Shown here: positions 50,136-60,376 of the stretch, one piece after another
Layout of the letters: each line of letters starts with the position of its first letter
Numbering within the stretch: position 1 is the first letter of the stretch
Assembly: GCA_014529385.2 (NCBI GenBank)
Contig: CM043955.1
Span: 141,884,640 to 141,948,639 of the forward strand
Direction of reading: 5' to 3'
Source of the DNA: Adiantum capillus-veneris
Lineage: Eukaryota; Streptophyta; Polypodiopsida; Polypodiales; Pteridaceae
Length of the DNA stretch: 64,000 nt
The notes under the pieces: generated by a model
The model's input: the letters and a program-made list of their open reading frames with translations, nothing else
The model's database searches: none
What the model was told of the DNA's origin: nothing
Made by a program: the position numbers and the translations under genes

Positions 50136-52880
50136 TATGATCCTTAGATGGTGAGTGACCTAGTGCGTTTTTAGAGCGTTCTTTTTCTAAGATTTGTCTC
50201 TCCATTCCATTTACACCTTAGCAGTGAAGCAGCTAGACACGGGGTTTAGTGCTTGATAGAGTCTAGAAGTCGAGGACTTGCTAAATCTATTCTTGAGAAG
50301 TAAAGAGGGTTGTGAGTGAGATAGCCAAAAGCATTTCATTCTCCGATTTTCTCTATGCTTTCAGAGTGCTGTACCGTTTTTCGTTACGACTTTATTTTGT
50401 ACCGTTTTGTTTGTTTTTGTTTCATGTTTCATTTCAGTACTTAGGAGTAGGATAAGTAGAAACTACTACCATCAAATTTGGGCTAAAAGATTGAGGGAAA
50501 AAAGAGTGAAAACCATATTTTGGCAAAAACGACCATAACTCTGAAATTCTGAAAATTTGATGATAGAGACCTCAAAAGTGATCCAAATTCAAAAATTTGT
50601 GGATCAAGGGCATTGACATACTCTCTATAAGCATTTTGGAAAGTTTGGCCAGGATTTGTGAAAAAACATGGATCGCGATCCATGTATCTCAAAAAAACCA
50701 GTTTTGGTGAAAAGTGATCAGTTACAGTGAGCATTAGTGGGAAAGTGCTCTGATCAAGTTTGCTTGAAAGAAAAACTCAAAAATCACATCAGAATTGGTT
50801 GTTAGGGCAAAAACAGCAAAGCAGACATTAGAAACACAAAATTGAGAAAATCTTGAGATTTTGGGATCCAAATTCAAAAAGGGGTGAGATTTGGCTTCTG
50901 CAGGGGATAGAGAACCTGCAAAACAAAATTCATGAAAAAATGCTGCCAAACATGGATCGCAATCCATGTATCTTTTTGACATTTGGGACTGATATTTGAC
51001 AAGTGCATCCCTGATATCATTTGGAACAACTTTGCCAAAAGGGACCATAGCAAAAAATTGAAAAAAATTGGTCAAAATAGCCAAATACAGAAACTGGTCA
51101 AAAACCTCAGGGCAGACAGAAAAACTCACTTTTGACTAAGAAAAAGTTGTCCAAATTCAAAAAGATTTGGGGAATAGTGTCACCATAACATGGACTACAA
51201 GCTGACCAAGTTTCATGTCAAAATGTGGTCAAACATGGATCGCGATCCATGTACCTCATGAAAATCTTTTCCCAAAAGAACCAAATGCAAAAAAGTTATG
51301 AAAAGTGGTCAAAAGAGCCAAAAACAAAACATTGTCAAAACTGCCACAATAGACTGTAAAAGTCAGTTGGTTAAGCAAAACTGATCTAAATCCAAAAAAA
51401 AATTGTGGAGCAAGCTACAAACATGACAAGCTATCAGCACACAAAAAATTTAGATCCAAAAGTGGTGGAACATGGATCGCGATCCATGTACCTCTGAGAA
51501 ATTTTTGGAAAAAAGCTTTTCAAGCCTGTAGCGGAGACCATTCTAAATAAAAGTCCCCAAAGAATTTTTGTCAGAAAAGTTCAAAAAGTGGGTGAAAAGA
51601 GCCAAAAATTGTTCAAGGTGAAAACCCTAAAACAGACCTGTGAATTGACTTTTGCCTGGCCTAAACAAGTCAAAATCACATAAAACCCATATAGCAAGGA
51701 TCAGTGGACCAAAGGGAAGCTGTGTGCCAAGTTTTAGTGCAATCTGACACATAGGTACATGGATCGCGATCCATGTACCTTTGTCACGGTCTGATACCAA
51801 ACTTGCACCATAGCTAGAGGACATCACAAGGAATCTAGTGGTCTTTTCAAAAGTGAAATTGGATATCAAAAACCTGTCCAAAAGCCCAGAACTACAAAGT
51901 ACTCTGTGCAAGTGCCAGAACTGACCTAACTTTCAATCCAGAGGTCCATTTTCAAAAATTTTGATACCAAAGGACCTCCTAATCATGCTAATTCTGATGG
52001 TACAAAAAAAAAAGTCAATTTGGGCTCCAAACATGGATAGCGATCCATGTACCCATAGTGACAGCTTGACTTGAAAATTTCCAGATCAGTAGTGCCTACA
52101 GAAGAAAACATATCCCCAAGTCTAATTTTGAAAAAAAATGAGCAAATTTGGGTCAGAAGGGAGCAAAATAGGTGACAGACTGAAAACCGTTGTGCAGACC
52201 TAGTATTGGATATTTTACCTATCAAACCAAGTCCAAATCCAAAAATATTTGAGATTTATCTTGTGGACATAGTTAGGAACAAACTCCTAAGAGGATAAGT
52301 CCAGATGTGGTTGAACATGGGTCGCGCGATCCATGTATCTCTACCTCAGAATGTGATGAAAATTGGTATATTGCATGCATATGACCTTGTCTACGCACGG
52401 TAAAAATTTGGGAAAATTTGAAAAAAAAATTTGACAGGAACATGACATGGATCGCGATCCATGTACCTCTTAGCATAGTGGGGGTATCTAACTTGGTGAT
52501 TGTATAGACATACTTGAGTACATCCCAAATCTCAAGTTTGAGCTAAAAATACCTTCTAGAGACCAAGATACAAGCCAAAGTTCCTGTGATCTGGTTTTAG
52601 AACTGTTTTGAGTGTTGTTTCAAGTGCAGTTCACTAAAAGTGCTCTAACTTTTGATAGACAACTCCAAATTGAGTCAGGTATAGCTAGGTTTTAGAGCTG
52701 AATTTTACTAGGTTTCCTAAATCCAAACTTTTAGGGTACCCAAGACCAATTTCCAGAGACCAAAAAGTCAAAAATTCCTAACTTTTGAGAGACCTGACCA
52801 GGGGCAAAAAGGGATAAGTTGCACTAAGCCAAGTTGAGCTTGTCAAGTACTATCTTGAGACTTTTGAGTGATCCTTAATC
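50136..52880 (+). other. Leader of element 5 with degenerate repeats
   Basis: 2.7 kb with no long plus-strand frame, rich in AAAA, CAAAA and AAATTTGG words. Eight palindromes (annotated separately) recur in it with a spacing mostly of 274-287 bp. Between them only loosely similar phrases return (for example CCAAATTCAAAAA and AGACCT/CAGACAG), so it looks like an old degenerate tandem array in which the palindrome alone stayed conserved. Confidence 0.8.
50666..52464 (+). repeat. Eight dispersed copies of a 20-bp palindrome
   Basis: ACATGGATCGCGATCCATGT is perfectly self-complementary. Copies are at 50666, 50950 (one mismatch), 51233, 51470, 51757, 52031 (one mismatch), 52315 (22-bp variant with an extra CG and one mismatch) and 52445. 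Successive starts differ by 284, 283, 237, 287, 274, 284 and 130 bp. TA usually follows. The palindrome is much better conserved than the spacers. It can form an RNA stem-loop or be a dyad site for a dimeric DNA-binding protein. Confidence 0.95.
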
Positions 52881-55800
52881 ATGACATATCATTCACCACC
52901 AAGGTTTTCTACTCCACTCAGAGACATGAAAAACACTACAATGCCAACAACAGAGGGATTGGGAGAATACATAGAGGAGAGGCATCCTCTGATCAACAAA
53001 CCGAACGTGAGATTCATCAAAGCCAATGAATCCGTGAGGGTGCTTACAGATTATGCTCGTGATGGCTTATACAGATTCAAAAACGGGGATCAATACATCT
53101 TTTACAGGTGTGTAGAACCCTACGATGGAGAGTTGACATTCCATAAGAACCTCTATGCATTCACATATACAGATGCCCACAGAGTGCAAGTTTTGATGGT
53201 AGATAAGTATGGACGTGAGTACAAACTTGTTGATCCAATTGACTTAAAACGATACACATACAAGGGTACTCTAATCTCTACTTACTCTCAGCCAAAAACG
53301 ATGCCAGAGTACACTTCAGAGAGGATTCCATCGGGATTCTCTCCAAGAAGAGAGGATAGGGCGAGAGATGTCTTTCCAAGAGACCATGAATTGGTTAAAT
53401 TGGTGACTGAACCACAACGATTAAGACCATATCAAGTGGCTCAATGTGTCAAGACAAAATACGATGGATCAAGGGATCCATATGCTCATGTCTCACTCTT
53501 CAAACAAGTTTTGAGAGCTGAACAGATTGCGGATTTCCATACTCAGTATGAGGAATTTGGGTTAACATTGGGAGGAACAACGTTGACTTGGTTCCAACCT
53601 CTTTGGGAACCAATCTCCTTGGGAACTCCTTTGGGAACCAATCTCCAAGGAGATGTTCAAACTCCTTGGGAACCAATCATTGATCAAGTGGTTGAGGGAG
53701 TGATTAGAAGAATAAACCAAGGCTACATACAGAACCCGATTGTACAACAACCTCAATTGAGGATATGCAATACTTGCGGAGGGGATCACCCCACTCCATG
53801 GTGTAACACTCAGCCAAAGCCACAACATGTGGTAGGGCAACAACCACCTCTTTTGAATGATGGTAGAGAAGTAGTCAACTACACTCAACCAATGCATATG
53901 CCACAACCCATGAGAAACCAGTACTCCATGGATGCGAATACATTCATGTTCATAGCCAATCATGAGTATGGTTCAAAGAACATCCTCACAAGGCAAGAAC
54001 AACCATTAGCTGGATCACCAACTGTGAAACAAGAAGGTCCATGCTATGAGTGTGGAGGTGATCATTGGGCCCAAAGTTGTCCAAACAAGGGTCCACAAAT
54101 AGAATTATTTGTGTTCTATGACAGTTGTGGTATAGACCATCTACTCCAACACTGTGCTAAAAATCCAGACTACAAAGGGAAAGCAAGAATGAATGTTGTA
54201 GGCGTGATGCCTTCTTCAAGCGGATCCGATGTAGAACCCGCTATTCCTTTAAACGTGATGACTCGAGCTCAAGCTCAAGGAGCTACCAAAAACAAACCAG
54301 CTGAAAAAGCCACATTGTTTGTTCAAACAAAATTTGAGAACAAACCGGTGAGAAGCTTCGAAAGAAGATCATGGAAAGGCAGACGGGACAAAATGAAATT
54401 GAAGAGGCTGGAGGAGAAAGCGGCTTTGGAAACTGAACTGAATCAAACAAGAGAGCAACTTAGACAAGAGCAAGAAAGGAACAAAAACACAAAGGGACCT
54501 AAAGAGTCAAAGACTAACTCGGGAGGTTCAGTCTTGGTCAACAAAGTGGTTGAACCTTTGGATGCGATCTTGAAAGCTTATGAAGCTAGGCTAAAACCCA
54601 ACCAAACCCAAGAGGATAGATGGCTAACGTACCCTCATCCAGGGTATGAAAAAGAGAGGTTGCAAATGTGCAGGGAGCTCATCCAAAAGGCCCAAGATCT
54701 TATGGAACCAGTTCCAAATGCTCCCAAAACGGAGGTGCTAATCCGTGAAAAAATCCAGGAATTGGAAAGTCATGGTATTGTAAACAAAGACCAGGAAGAG
54801 CTGAAATTTAAGGCACCTTTAGATACAAGGGATGTAGCCAATACCACAGATGGGGTGGGCTCACAAGCAGTAATGTCAATTCCGGAGGTAGAAGAACCAT
54901 GGCCACAATCCTTATGGGAATCGATTAGAAATCGAAAAGATGGTAGTGCTACCTTACAGTCAGCTCCTATCCTTGAGATAAACATGGATCATGAATTTTT
55001 CCCAGGAGATATACGATCTCTATACGAGGATGTCTGGTTTGTTGCATCTGAAGAGAGTAAACCACGCTCTCTAAAGACTTTTCCATCTTTCATACGAGAA
55101 CACGAGACAAAATCCGAGGTTAAAATGGTACCTTCTCAGTGGAAGGCCACACCAAAAATGATGGATACCAAGATCTTGCATGAATTGTTATCTTCTCCTA
55201 TACAATGCACACTTTATCTCTCAGAGCTACTAAAAATTAGATGGGGCCAAATGGGCAAACACCTAGAAAACATGGGGCTGAAAATCCCTTCACATGACCA
55301 ACTTGCAGACAAAAACAGGGATGACACCATGCCTACAAAACCACAGACAAAGCCAGTACCAGTAAATAAGGTGGGTGACTACTGTGAAGGAGACGAAGGA
55401 AACACCACCTTACCACTTGAGTACAAAGGAGTAAAGACGGTTGCTATATTAGATCGTGGGGCAGGAATTTCCATTGCAACCAAAGAGGTATGGAAAAAAT
55501 GGAAAAAGCCTGCTCTTAGGAAAACTCGAATGAAACTGCATTTAGTAGATGGATACACGGAGAAACCGATTGGAATATTAGAACAAATCATTGTATCCTC
55601 GTACGGTATCGAGTGTGAGCATACCTTTGCCATAATGCATTTTGACAAGAGCAGCAACTTTGATATCATATTGGGTAGACCATTCATGCGTCAACTCAAA
55701 ATGGTACAAGACTGGGGCTATGACTATATCTACTTAAGACACAAGGAAATTACAACGAAAATCAGTGTCAAAGATCATACTCATAGAGATGTGTGTACCC

Positions 55801-56876
55801 CGGGGGAAGACTTGAACTCCACAATTGATTTGGAAAGCAAAGCGCATATTTGGATGTACGGAGCTCCTGAGAGTGTAAGTCTTAGAAAGGAAGATTGCAT
55901 CCTAGAGCGTTCAGTAGAAGATGAGGCATATGTACCAGAGCCATTCCCAGAGGAGTTATTTGAACCCTTTGGATGGGATCAAATACTGGCGACTCTTAAT
56001 GTCTGTGTGAATGAGGTGACCCTTACTAAGTTTTGCGATGAAGATGGGTATGATGTAACTTCCTTGTTTACGATAAAGATGTTGAAGGAAGCTACCGAAG
56101 TTTGCGAGTGTGAAAGCAGAAAAGTTGAGACAGATTGCTACATCATGGAGCATGGTTCCAAAGTGCATATGAAGGAAGCAGAGCAACAACGAGAATATGT
56201 CATCATTGACATACCTGAAGAATCACCAGAAGCTGTTTTAAAGTCAACTACAAAAAAAGCGCAAACAAAAGCAAATGAAGGAGCAAAGTTTCCAAGTTCA
56301 ACGTCAAATGTTCAACAAACGCAAGATCAAAAGAAGAACAGGGACAAAGAAGAAGATCGATTGTCTCCTACGACGATCAAATTCGGCATATGCGGAGAAA
56401 CAGGACTCAAAATCACATGTTCAGCTGTGATAGATCCAAAAGCGACAAAGAATCTAATGACTTATGGAACGTGGATAATGATGGGAAAGCCACCAATCAA
56501 AGAGCTAGAGGAGATAGTCTACACAAGTTCCAAAACTCCAATTCCTAGCTTTGGTATGGCAGAAGCCGTACTCAAATTGAGTACCGAAAAATATAAAGAT
56601 ACTTTCCACATAATTGAATCCCACCATATCAAGGAGAGTCTGATCCTGATAGAAAGTTGGAGGAACATCTTCTTTCAACCACAAAGGAAATCTTCAGCAA
56701 CAACACCATCAAAAATCCCAAAAGCACCTCAAGTCAATGCAAAAAAGGAGCAACCAATCATCGCAGAAAAAGATAAAGCAAAGGTAATCATTGAAGTATA
56801 TAAACCTCGCCAGACGACTTTACCTTCAACGAGCTTCCATCGAATTTTCTGCAAAGCCTCAGAGTCGGGTAGCTAA
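52881..56876 (+). CDS. Giant gag-protease polyprotein of element 5
   Basis: 1331 codons without a stop from ATG 52881. Order: an N-terminal domain rich in aromatic residues (1-160); a short gag core (about 193-230, KYDGSRDPYAHVSLFKQVLR, GGTTLTWFQ), truncated by a small duplication around PLWEPISLGTPLGTN; and two knuckles of the C-X2-C-X3-H-X4-C type (CNTCGGDHPTPWC near 296, CYECGGDHWAQSC near 388). A coiled coil follows (about 500-540), then a retropepsin-like domain (about 845-965, TVAILDRGAGISIATKEVWK with DRG for DSG, FDIILGRPFMRQLKM). A second region looks like another degenerate retropepsin (about 1170-1270, SAVIDPKATKNLMTYGTW). No RT follows. It would form particles and bind RNA. Confidence 0.85.
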   Translation: MTYHSPPRFSTPLRDMKNTTMPTTEGLGEYIEERHPLINKPNVRFIKANESVRVLTDYARDGLYRFKNGDQYIFYRCVEPYDGELTFHKNLYAFTYTDAHRVQVLMVDKYGREYKLVDPIDLKRYTYKGTLISTYSQPKTMPEYTSERIPSGFSPRREDRARDVFPRDHELVKLVTEPQRLRPYQVAQCVKTKYDGSRDPYAHVSLFKQVLRAEQIADFHTQYEEFGLTLGGTTLTWFQPLWEPISLGTPLGTNLQGDVQTPWEPIIDQVVEGVIRRINQGYIQNPIVQQPQLRICNTCGGDHPTPWCNTQPKPQHVVGQQPPLLNDGREVVNYTQPMHMPQPMRNQYSMDANTFMFIANHEYGSKNILTRQEQPLAGSPTVKQEGPCYECGGDHWAQSCPNKGPQIELFVFYDSCGIDHLLQHCAKNPDYKGKARMNVVGVMPSSSGSDVEPAIPLNVMTRAQAQGATKNKPAEKATLFVQTKFENKPVRSFERRSWKGRRDKMKLKRLEEKAALETELNQTREQLRQEQERNKNTKGPKESKTNSGGSVLVNKVVEPLDAILKAYEARLKPNQTQEDRWLTYPHPGYEKERLQMCRELIQKAQDLMEPVPNAPKTEVLIREKIQELESHGIVNKDQEELKFKAPLDTRDVANTTDGVGSQAVMSIPEVEEPWPQSLWESIRNRKDGSATLQSAPILEINMDHEFFPGDIRSLYEDVWFVASEESKPRSLKTFPSFIREHETKSEVKMVPSQWKATPKMMDTKILHELLSSPIQCTLYLSELLKIRWGQMGKHLENMGLKIPSHDQLADKNRDDTMPTKPQTKPVPVNKVGDYCEGDEGNTTLPLEYKGVKTVAILDRGAGISIATKEVWKKWKKPALRKTRMKLHLVDGYTEKPIGILEQIIVSSYGIECEHTFAIMHFDKSSNFDIILGRPFMRQLKMVQDWGYDYIYLRHKEITTKISVKDHTHRDVCTPGEDLNSTIDLESKAHIWMYGAPESVSLRKEDCILERSVEDEAYVPEPFPEELFEPFGWDQILATLNVCVNEVTLTKFCDEDGYDVTSLFTIKMLKEATEVCECESRKVETDCYIMEHGSKVHMKEAEQQREYVIIDIPEESPEAVLKSTTKKAQTKANEGAKFPSSTSNVQQTQDQKKNRDKEEDRLSPTTIKFGICGETGLKITCSAVIDPKATKNLMTYGTWIMMGKPPIKELEEIVYTSSKTPIPSFGMAEAVLKLSTEKYKDTFHIIESHHIKESLILIESWRNIFFQPQRKSSATTPSKIPKAPQVNAKKEQPIIAEKDKAKVIIEVYKPRQTTLPSTSFHRIFCKASESGS

Positions 56877-58043
56877 GCCAATAAATGAGCAAGGCGTTAG
56901 TCCCAAACCTTCATGTAATATTCTTTGTGGTTTAAACGTCTTAGTTATTCTAGGTACTACTCAAGCTGGAATATTTGAGCATAATTACGTTGTGTTGCTC
57001 ATGCTGGTATAAGTGAGCATAAGAGTCAAAGTCATTGTAGTATAGTGGTAAGTAAAGGAGGAAGTCCAAAAGACACTCACACACTCAACACAATGAGGTA
57101 TGGGTGGAGAAACTTCTACATTGAAAACCCTTCTCGGAAACATGGAAGCTATTGAAACGTCCTTTGATGTCACATGTGCTACATTTGTTCCTTGAAGCAC
57201 CCATCAACTCCATCTCTTACACTACATGCTTTTGTTTGAAAAATTCTCATAAGCATATAGAGTGTCCCATAATTGGCACTTGCATTAGGCACTCTTCCTT
57301 TGTTCTTCCAAACACTCACCTTGCATGACAGGTACTTCAAATCCAAATGCTCTACTCCAATAAGAGAGTATACCAAAGGCACTTTTTTTCCACCATGTTT
57401 TTTCCCTTTGGTTATCCAGGTTTTAAGAACCTAATCTAGAAACCCTCATCATCAACTTCTTGTATATATTCGTTCTACATCAACAATAAGGAAATGTCTA
57501 CCCAAATCAATTGACAACGACTTGGAGCAAAAATAGCAGGTCTCCATATGCTTATCAAGAGCATCTTTTATCTTCAAGGGAAAGAACAAAGCTCCATCCA
57601 ACAATGGCAAGTCAAAGAATGGCCTACAACATCAAGCAATGACAAGTTCAGCAAGCGAGCTATCCACAACAACCATACGTAGCTCACACAGTGCTTCAAC
57701 ATTGGTGACCTATTGAAGATAACTCAAATTACAGTGGACATGGAAAGCATATCCCTCATAAAATCCACGCCCCAAGAGGATCAGTTCTACAAACTCAGAC
57801 ACATTAACATCCACCTTTACGGCAGCTAAGATTGGCAACAAAGAGGCGATTGCACAACAAGTAGAAAAGTTGCCTCGAAAATCAAATATCAAATCAGGTA
57901 TCAACAGATATGAATCACTCAAGGAAGGGGGGAGCATCATCAACAAAAAAACACTTCCCAAGCTGAAGTCCAACTTTGAAGACAAAGCTGAAGAAAACCC
58001 TATGACAAGACTGCACAAGGTCGTATCAAGGGACGACACGATT
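56877..58043 (+). other. 3' region of element 5, mostly non-coding
   Basis: No RT, RNase H or integrase motif in any frame. A short coding-like tail in one frame at about 57825-58044 reads KIGNKEAIAQQVEKLPRKSN and ends with a stop just before the PPT; this could be the remains of a second ORF. The rest is stop-rich. Confidence 0.6.
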
Positions 58044-58056
58044 TAGGAAGGGGGGA
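58044..58056 (+). other. Polypurine tract of element 5
   Basis: AGGAAGGGGGGAA lies directly against the right LTR start at 58057. Confidence 0.85.
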
Positions 58057-58343
58057 ATGTTTGAAAATAAATCAAACAGGCGCCCAATTGGTCGAACATG
58101 TAGCCGGACACCACAATTGTACTCTATTAATTGTCCGAGCTAGTGTAGTGATACTCTGTGTAAATCCTGATTCCAGAGTAATATGTCAATTCCATGAGCT
58201 GTAATACTGTCACGACAATTGTAAAGGTCCATGTGAACCGGCCACTAGCCATTTAGAATGCCCTAGGTATAAAGGTCAATAATTGTAATGTGAAAATCAG
58301 GCTTATCTTTAGAAGAAGAACTGGGAGCTCAAAAAACATACGC
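58057..58343 (+). repeat. 3' LTR of element 5, truncated
   Basis: Matches the first 285 bp of 49200-50116 with scattered substitutions up to AAAACATACGCT, then diverges abruptly. The remaining roughly 630 bp of the LTR are missing. Confidence 0.88.
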
Positions 58344-58532
58344 TAAATGTCATAATAATCAATATCTAATTCTCCTAAATGATTTTCTCATGTTAAACTG
58401 ATCATTTAAAATGGAGAAGTGCCAGGGGAGAAAAAGCTAGAATATTGGTTAAGCTAGCAGACCGGCCACAGTAGGGATCCAAAGGAGGGAAAATAGGGAT
58501 CCAAAGGGGGGGCCATCTGCAAAAGAGCCATG
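58344..58532. other. Short stretch between elements 5 and 6
   Basis: Contains direct repeats of GGGATCCAAAGG (58474-58508). No gene. Confidence 0.5.
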
Positions 58533-58723
58533 TGTAACAATGGGCTAAAAAGACCCTAAGGTTCAGCCCATTAAGACTTCCAAAATGCTAAGGTTCCAAA
58601 ATTCAAAGGTTGTGTCCAAAGGTCAACCCTAGGGGAAATTGGATGCTTTGTGTGTGACCAAAAAGTCTTTTCAAATCCCTACATAGGAGGGGGCGAGCCT
58701 TGGGAGTAGGGGATGAGAGAGAA

Positions 58724-58761
<38 letters not shown>

Positions 58762-59958
58762 AGGCTCCCTTTACACAAAGGAAATTAGGGACACATGTCA
58801 GCTCCCTAGCCCAACAAGGTGTGCCCAATTTCTATTGGATGAACCTTGAAGTGGACCAATGAGAATTAGGCTAGAGTAAATTTAGCCTAATTAATTTTAA
58901 AACACTTAATAAAAAGAACCAATGAAAATTAAGTCTCCTGGATGATTATTGGACAGCCCGTGAAGGGGTCCAATAGGAATTGAGCAGCCCAATGGGCTAC
59001 TTAATTCCTATTGGTCAGAATGGGAAAAGGTACAATGGGGATTTAATTCATTTAAATCAATTAAGTTTAATTGATTAAGCTCTCACAAAAGGGGAAAGGT
59101 GGACACATGTCAGAAGGCTATCACTTATGCTGCGTTATTGTGATAGGCTAGCCCTGGGGAGGTCCAATGGGAGGATAGCAAGAGCAATTAGCAAGAGGGC
59201 TCGCCCAAGAGAGAGAGGGGGCTGATTTTTGCAAGGCATTATCACACACACACACTCACACAATCTCATGTGTGAAGTAAAGAAGACTATCTCTTCTCAA
59301 GCTTTAATGGAGAGCTCATCACCTACTCCAAGCTTGTGAGAAAGAAGCCTACATCGACACACTCTTGGCATGTGGATGCAAATACAACCAAGAGCCAAGC
59401 TTCAATGCATGCTCATCTCCTCTACCAAGCTAATTACTAAGCTAATATATGCTAATATGAGTGATTATGTGAGGAGATGTACATCTTTCTCGTAAGATAC
59501 TCCTTCTTCCTCTCAATCTACTCTCATACCCTGCTAGCTCTCACCATCTTCGAAGGTGTGTGAGGTCTTGGGTCTAAGAACGGGGATAATTAAAGTTGTG
59601 TTTTCTAAGTGTTTTGCTTAGTGCATGAAGCTTTCATCTTTATTGCACTATATAGTCTTCAAGGAACACAAAGAATTGTATTGTACAATGTCTCTCTTGA
59701 TGGGAGAAACCATAATACAAAGCCTTTTGGAGGGGGGACCGGCTCCATGCAAATCCGGTCCTCAACTGTTGTCAATAGCTTAATTTCTCTCTCTTTTGAA
59801 AGTATTGTTGATGCTATCTAACTAGGTGTTATGCTTTTTGTTGCTCTCTCCACCCAAACACTCTTGTAATTCTCATTACGAATCTATTCTAATGAAATGC
59901 CCACTATGTTCATGCTAATTTCCGCTACACATAAGTTATTAGGCCATTAAATGTTACA
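58533..59958 (+). repeat. Probable 5' LTR of element 6
   Basis: Ends ATGTTACA one base before a tRNA-Met PBS. A matching start TGTAACA lies at 58533, giving a 7-bp inverted terminal pair (TGTAACA/TGTTACA) typical of LTRs. Length is 1426 bp. It carries CA runs at 58727-58757 and about 59242-59258. The start is inferred because no second LTR is present in the window. Confidence 0.6.
58727..58757 (+). repeat. (CA)n microsatellite
   Basis: About 15 CA units inside the probable LTR of element 6. Confidence 0.92.
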
Positions 59959-59959
59959 T

Positions 59960-59971
59960 TGGTATCAGAGC
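59960..59971 (+). other. Primer-binding site of element 6
   Basis: TGGTATCAGAGC is the exact initiator tRNA-Met type, with one spacer base after the LTR end. Confidence 0.93.
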
Positions 59972-60376
59972 ACAAGGTTTCTCTTTTCTTGCTCAAGAAG
60001 GGAGGTCCTCAAGCTAGCTATAAATGGTTGGTATTATTAATTGCCTGTGAGTAAGTAGAATAGGGATTTTTTCAGCCTTGCAGTGCACCTGCCTTCGTGC
60101 AGTTAACGGGGCATCACCGTCAAGAGCTATGGTCTTAATAGTGGATTCCTATGGGGCTTGCCTACGGCTTAACCACTATTGAGCTATTAGAAGCTTGACA
60201 GGAGCCGGTGCTGTTTTGGTGTTGAAAGACCCTCTCTTCTATTCCTTGCAATTAATGGTATTCGAGCCGCGGGTACAGTAGCTTGAGTGCTTTTTCTAAA
60301 GGGGTAAAGAGGAGTAGCAACTAGGGCTTGAAGTGCCAAAGTACACCTAAAAAGTTTACACCTAAAAGTTGTTAGA
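59972..60376 (+). other. Leader of element 6
   Basis: About 400 bp between PBS and the gag ATG. No long frame or known RNA element recognised. Confidence 0.6.

Larger units (their letters stand above)
49200..58343 (+). mobile_element. Large gag-protease LTR retrotransposon without RT/integrase, element 5
   Basis: The left LTR 49200-50116 and a truncated right LTR 58057-58343 share their first roughly 285 bp. Inside are a tRNA-Asp type PBS, a 2.7-kb leader with a palindrome array, one 1331-codon gag-protease frame, about 1.2 kb of largely non-coding DNA and a purine-rich tract before the right LTR. No RT, RNase H or integrase homology is present in 56877-58056, so this is a non-autonomous element. 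The right LTR breaks at 58343, so no target duplication can be checked. Confidence 0.85.

Noticed and set aside
50666-52464. CRISPR or bacterial operator array
   Set aside because: Spacing is too long (about 280 bp), the repeat is a perfect palindrome, and it lies in the leader of an LTR element with a plant tRNA-Asp PBS.
50483-52476. Minus-strand frames containing repeated MDRDPC or TWIAIHV words
   Set aside because: The recurring words are simply the palindrome translated; the frames are short and do not connect.
56877-58056. Hidden RT or integrase in the 3' part of element 5
   Set aside because: No RT box, RNase H or DDE motif could be found in any frame by eye.
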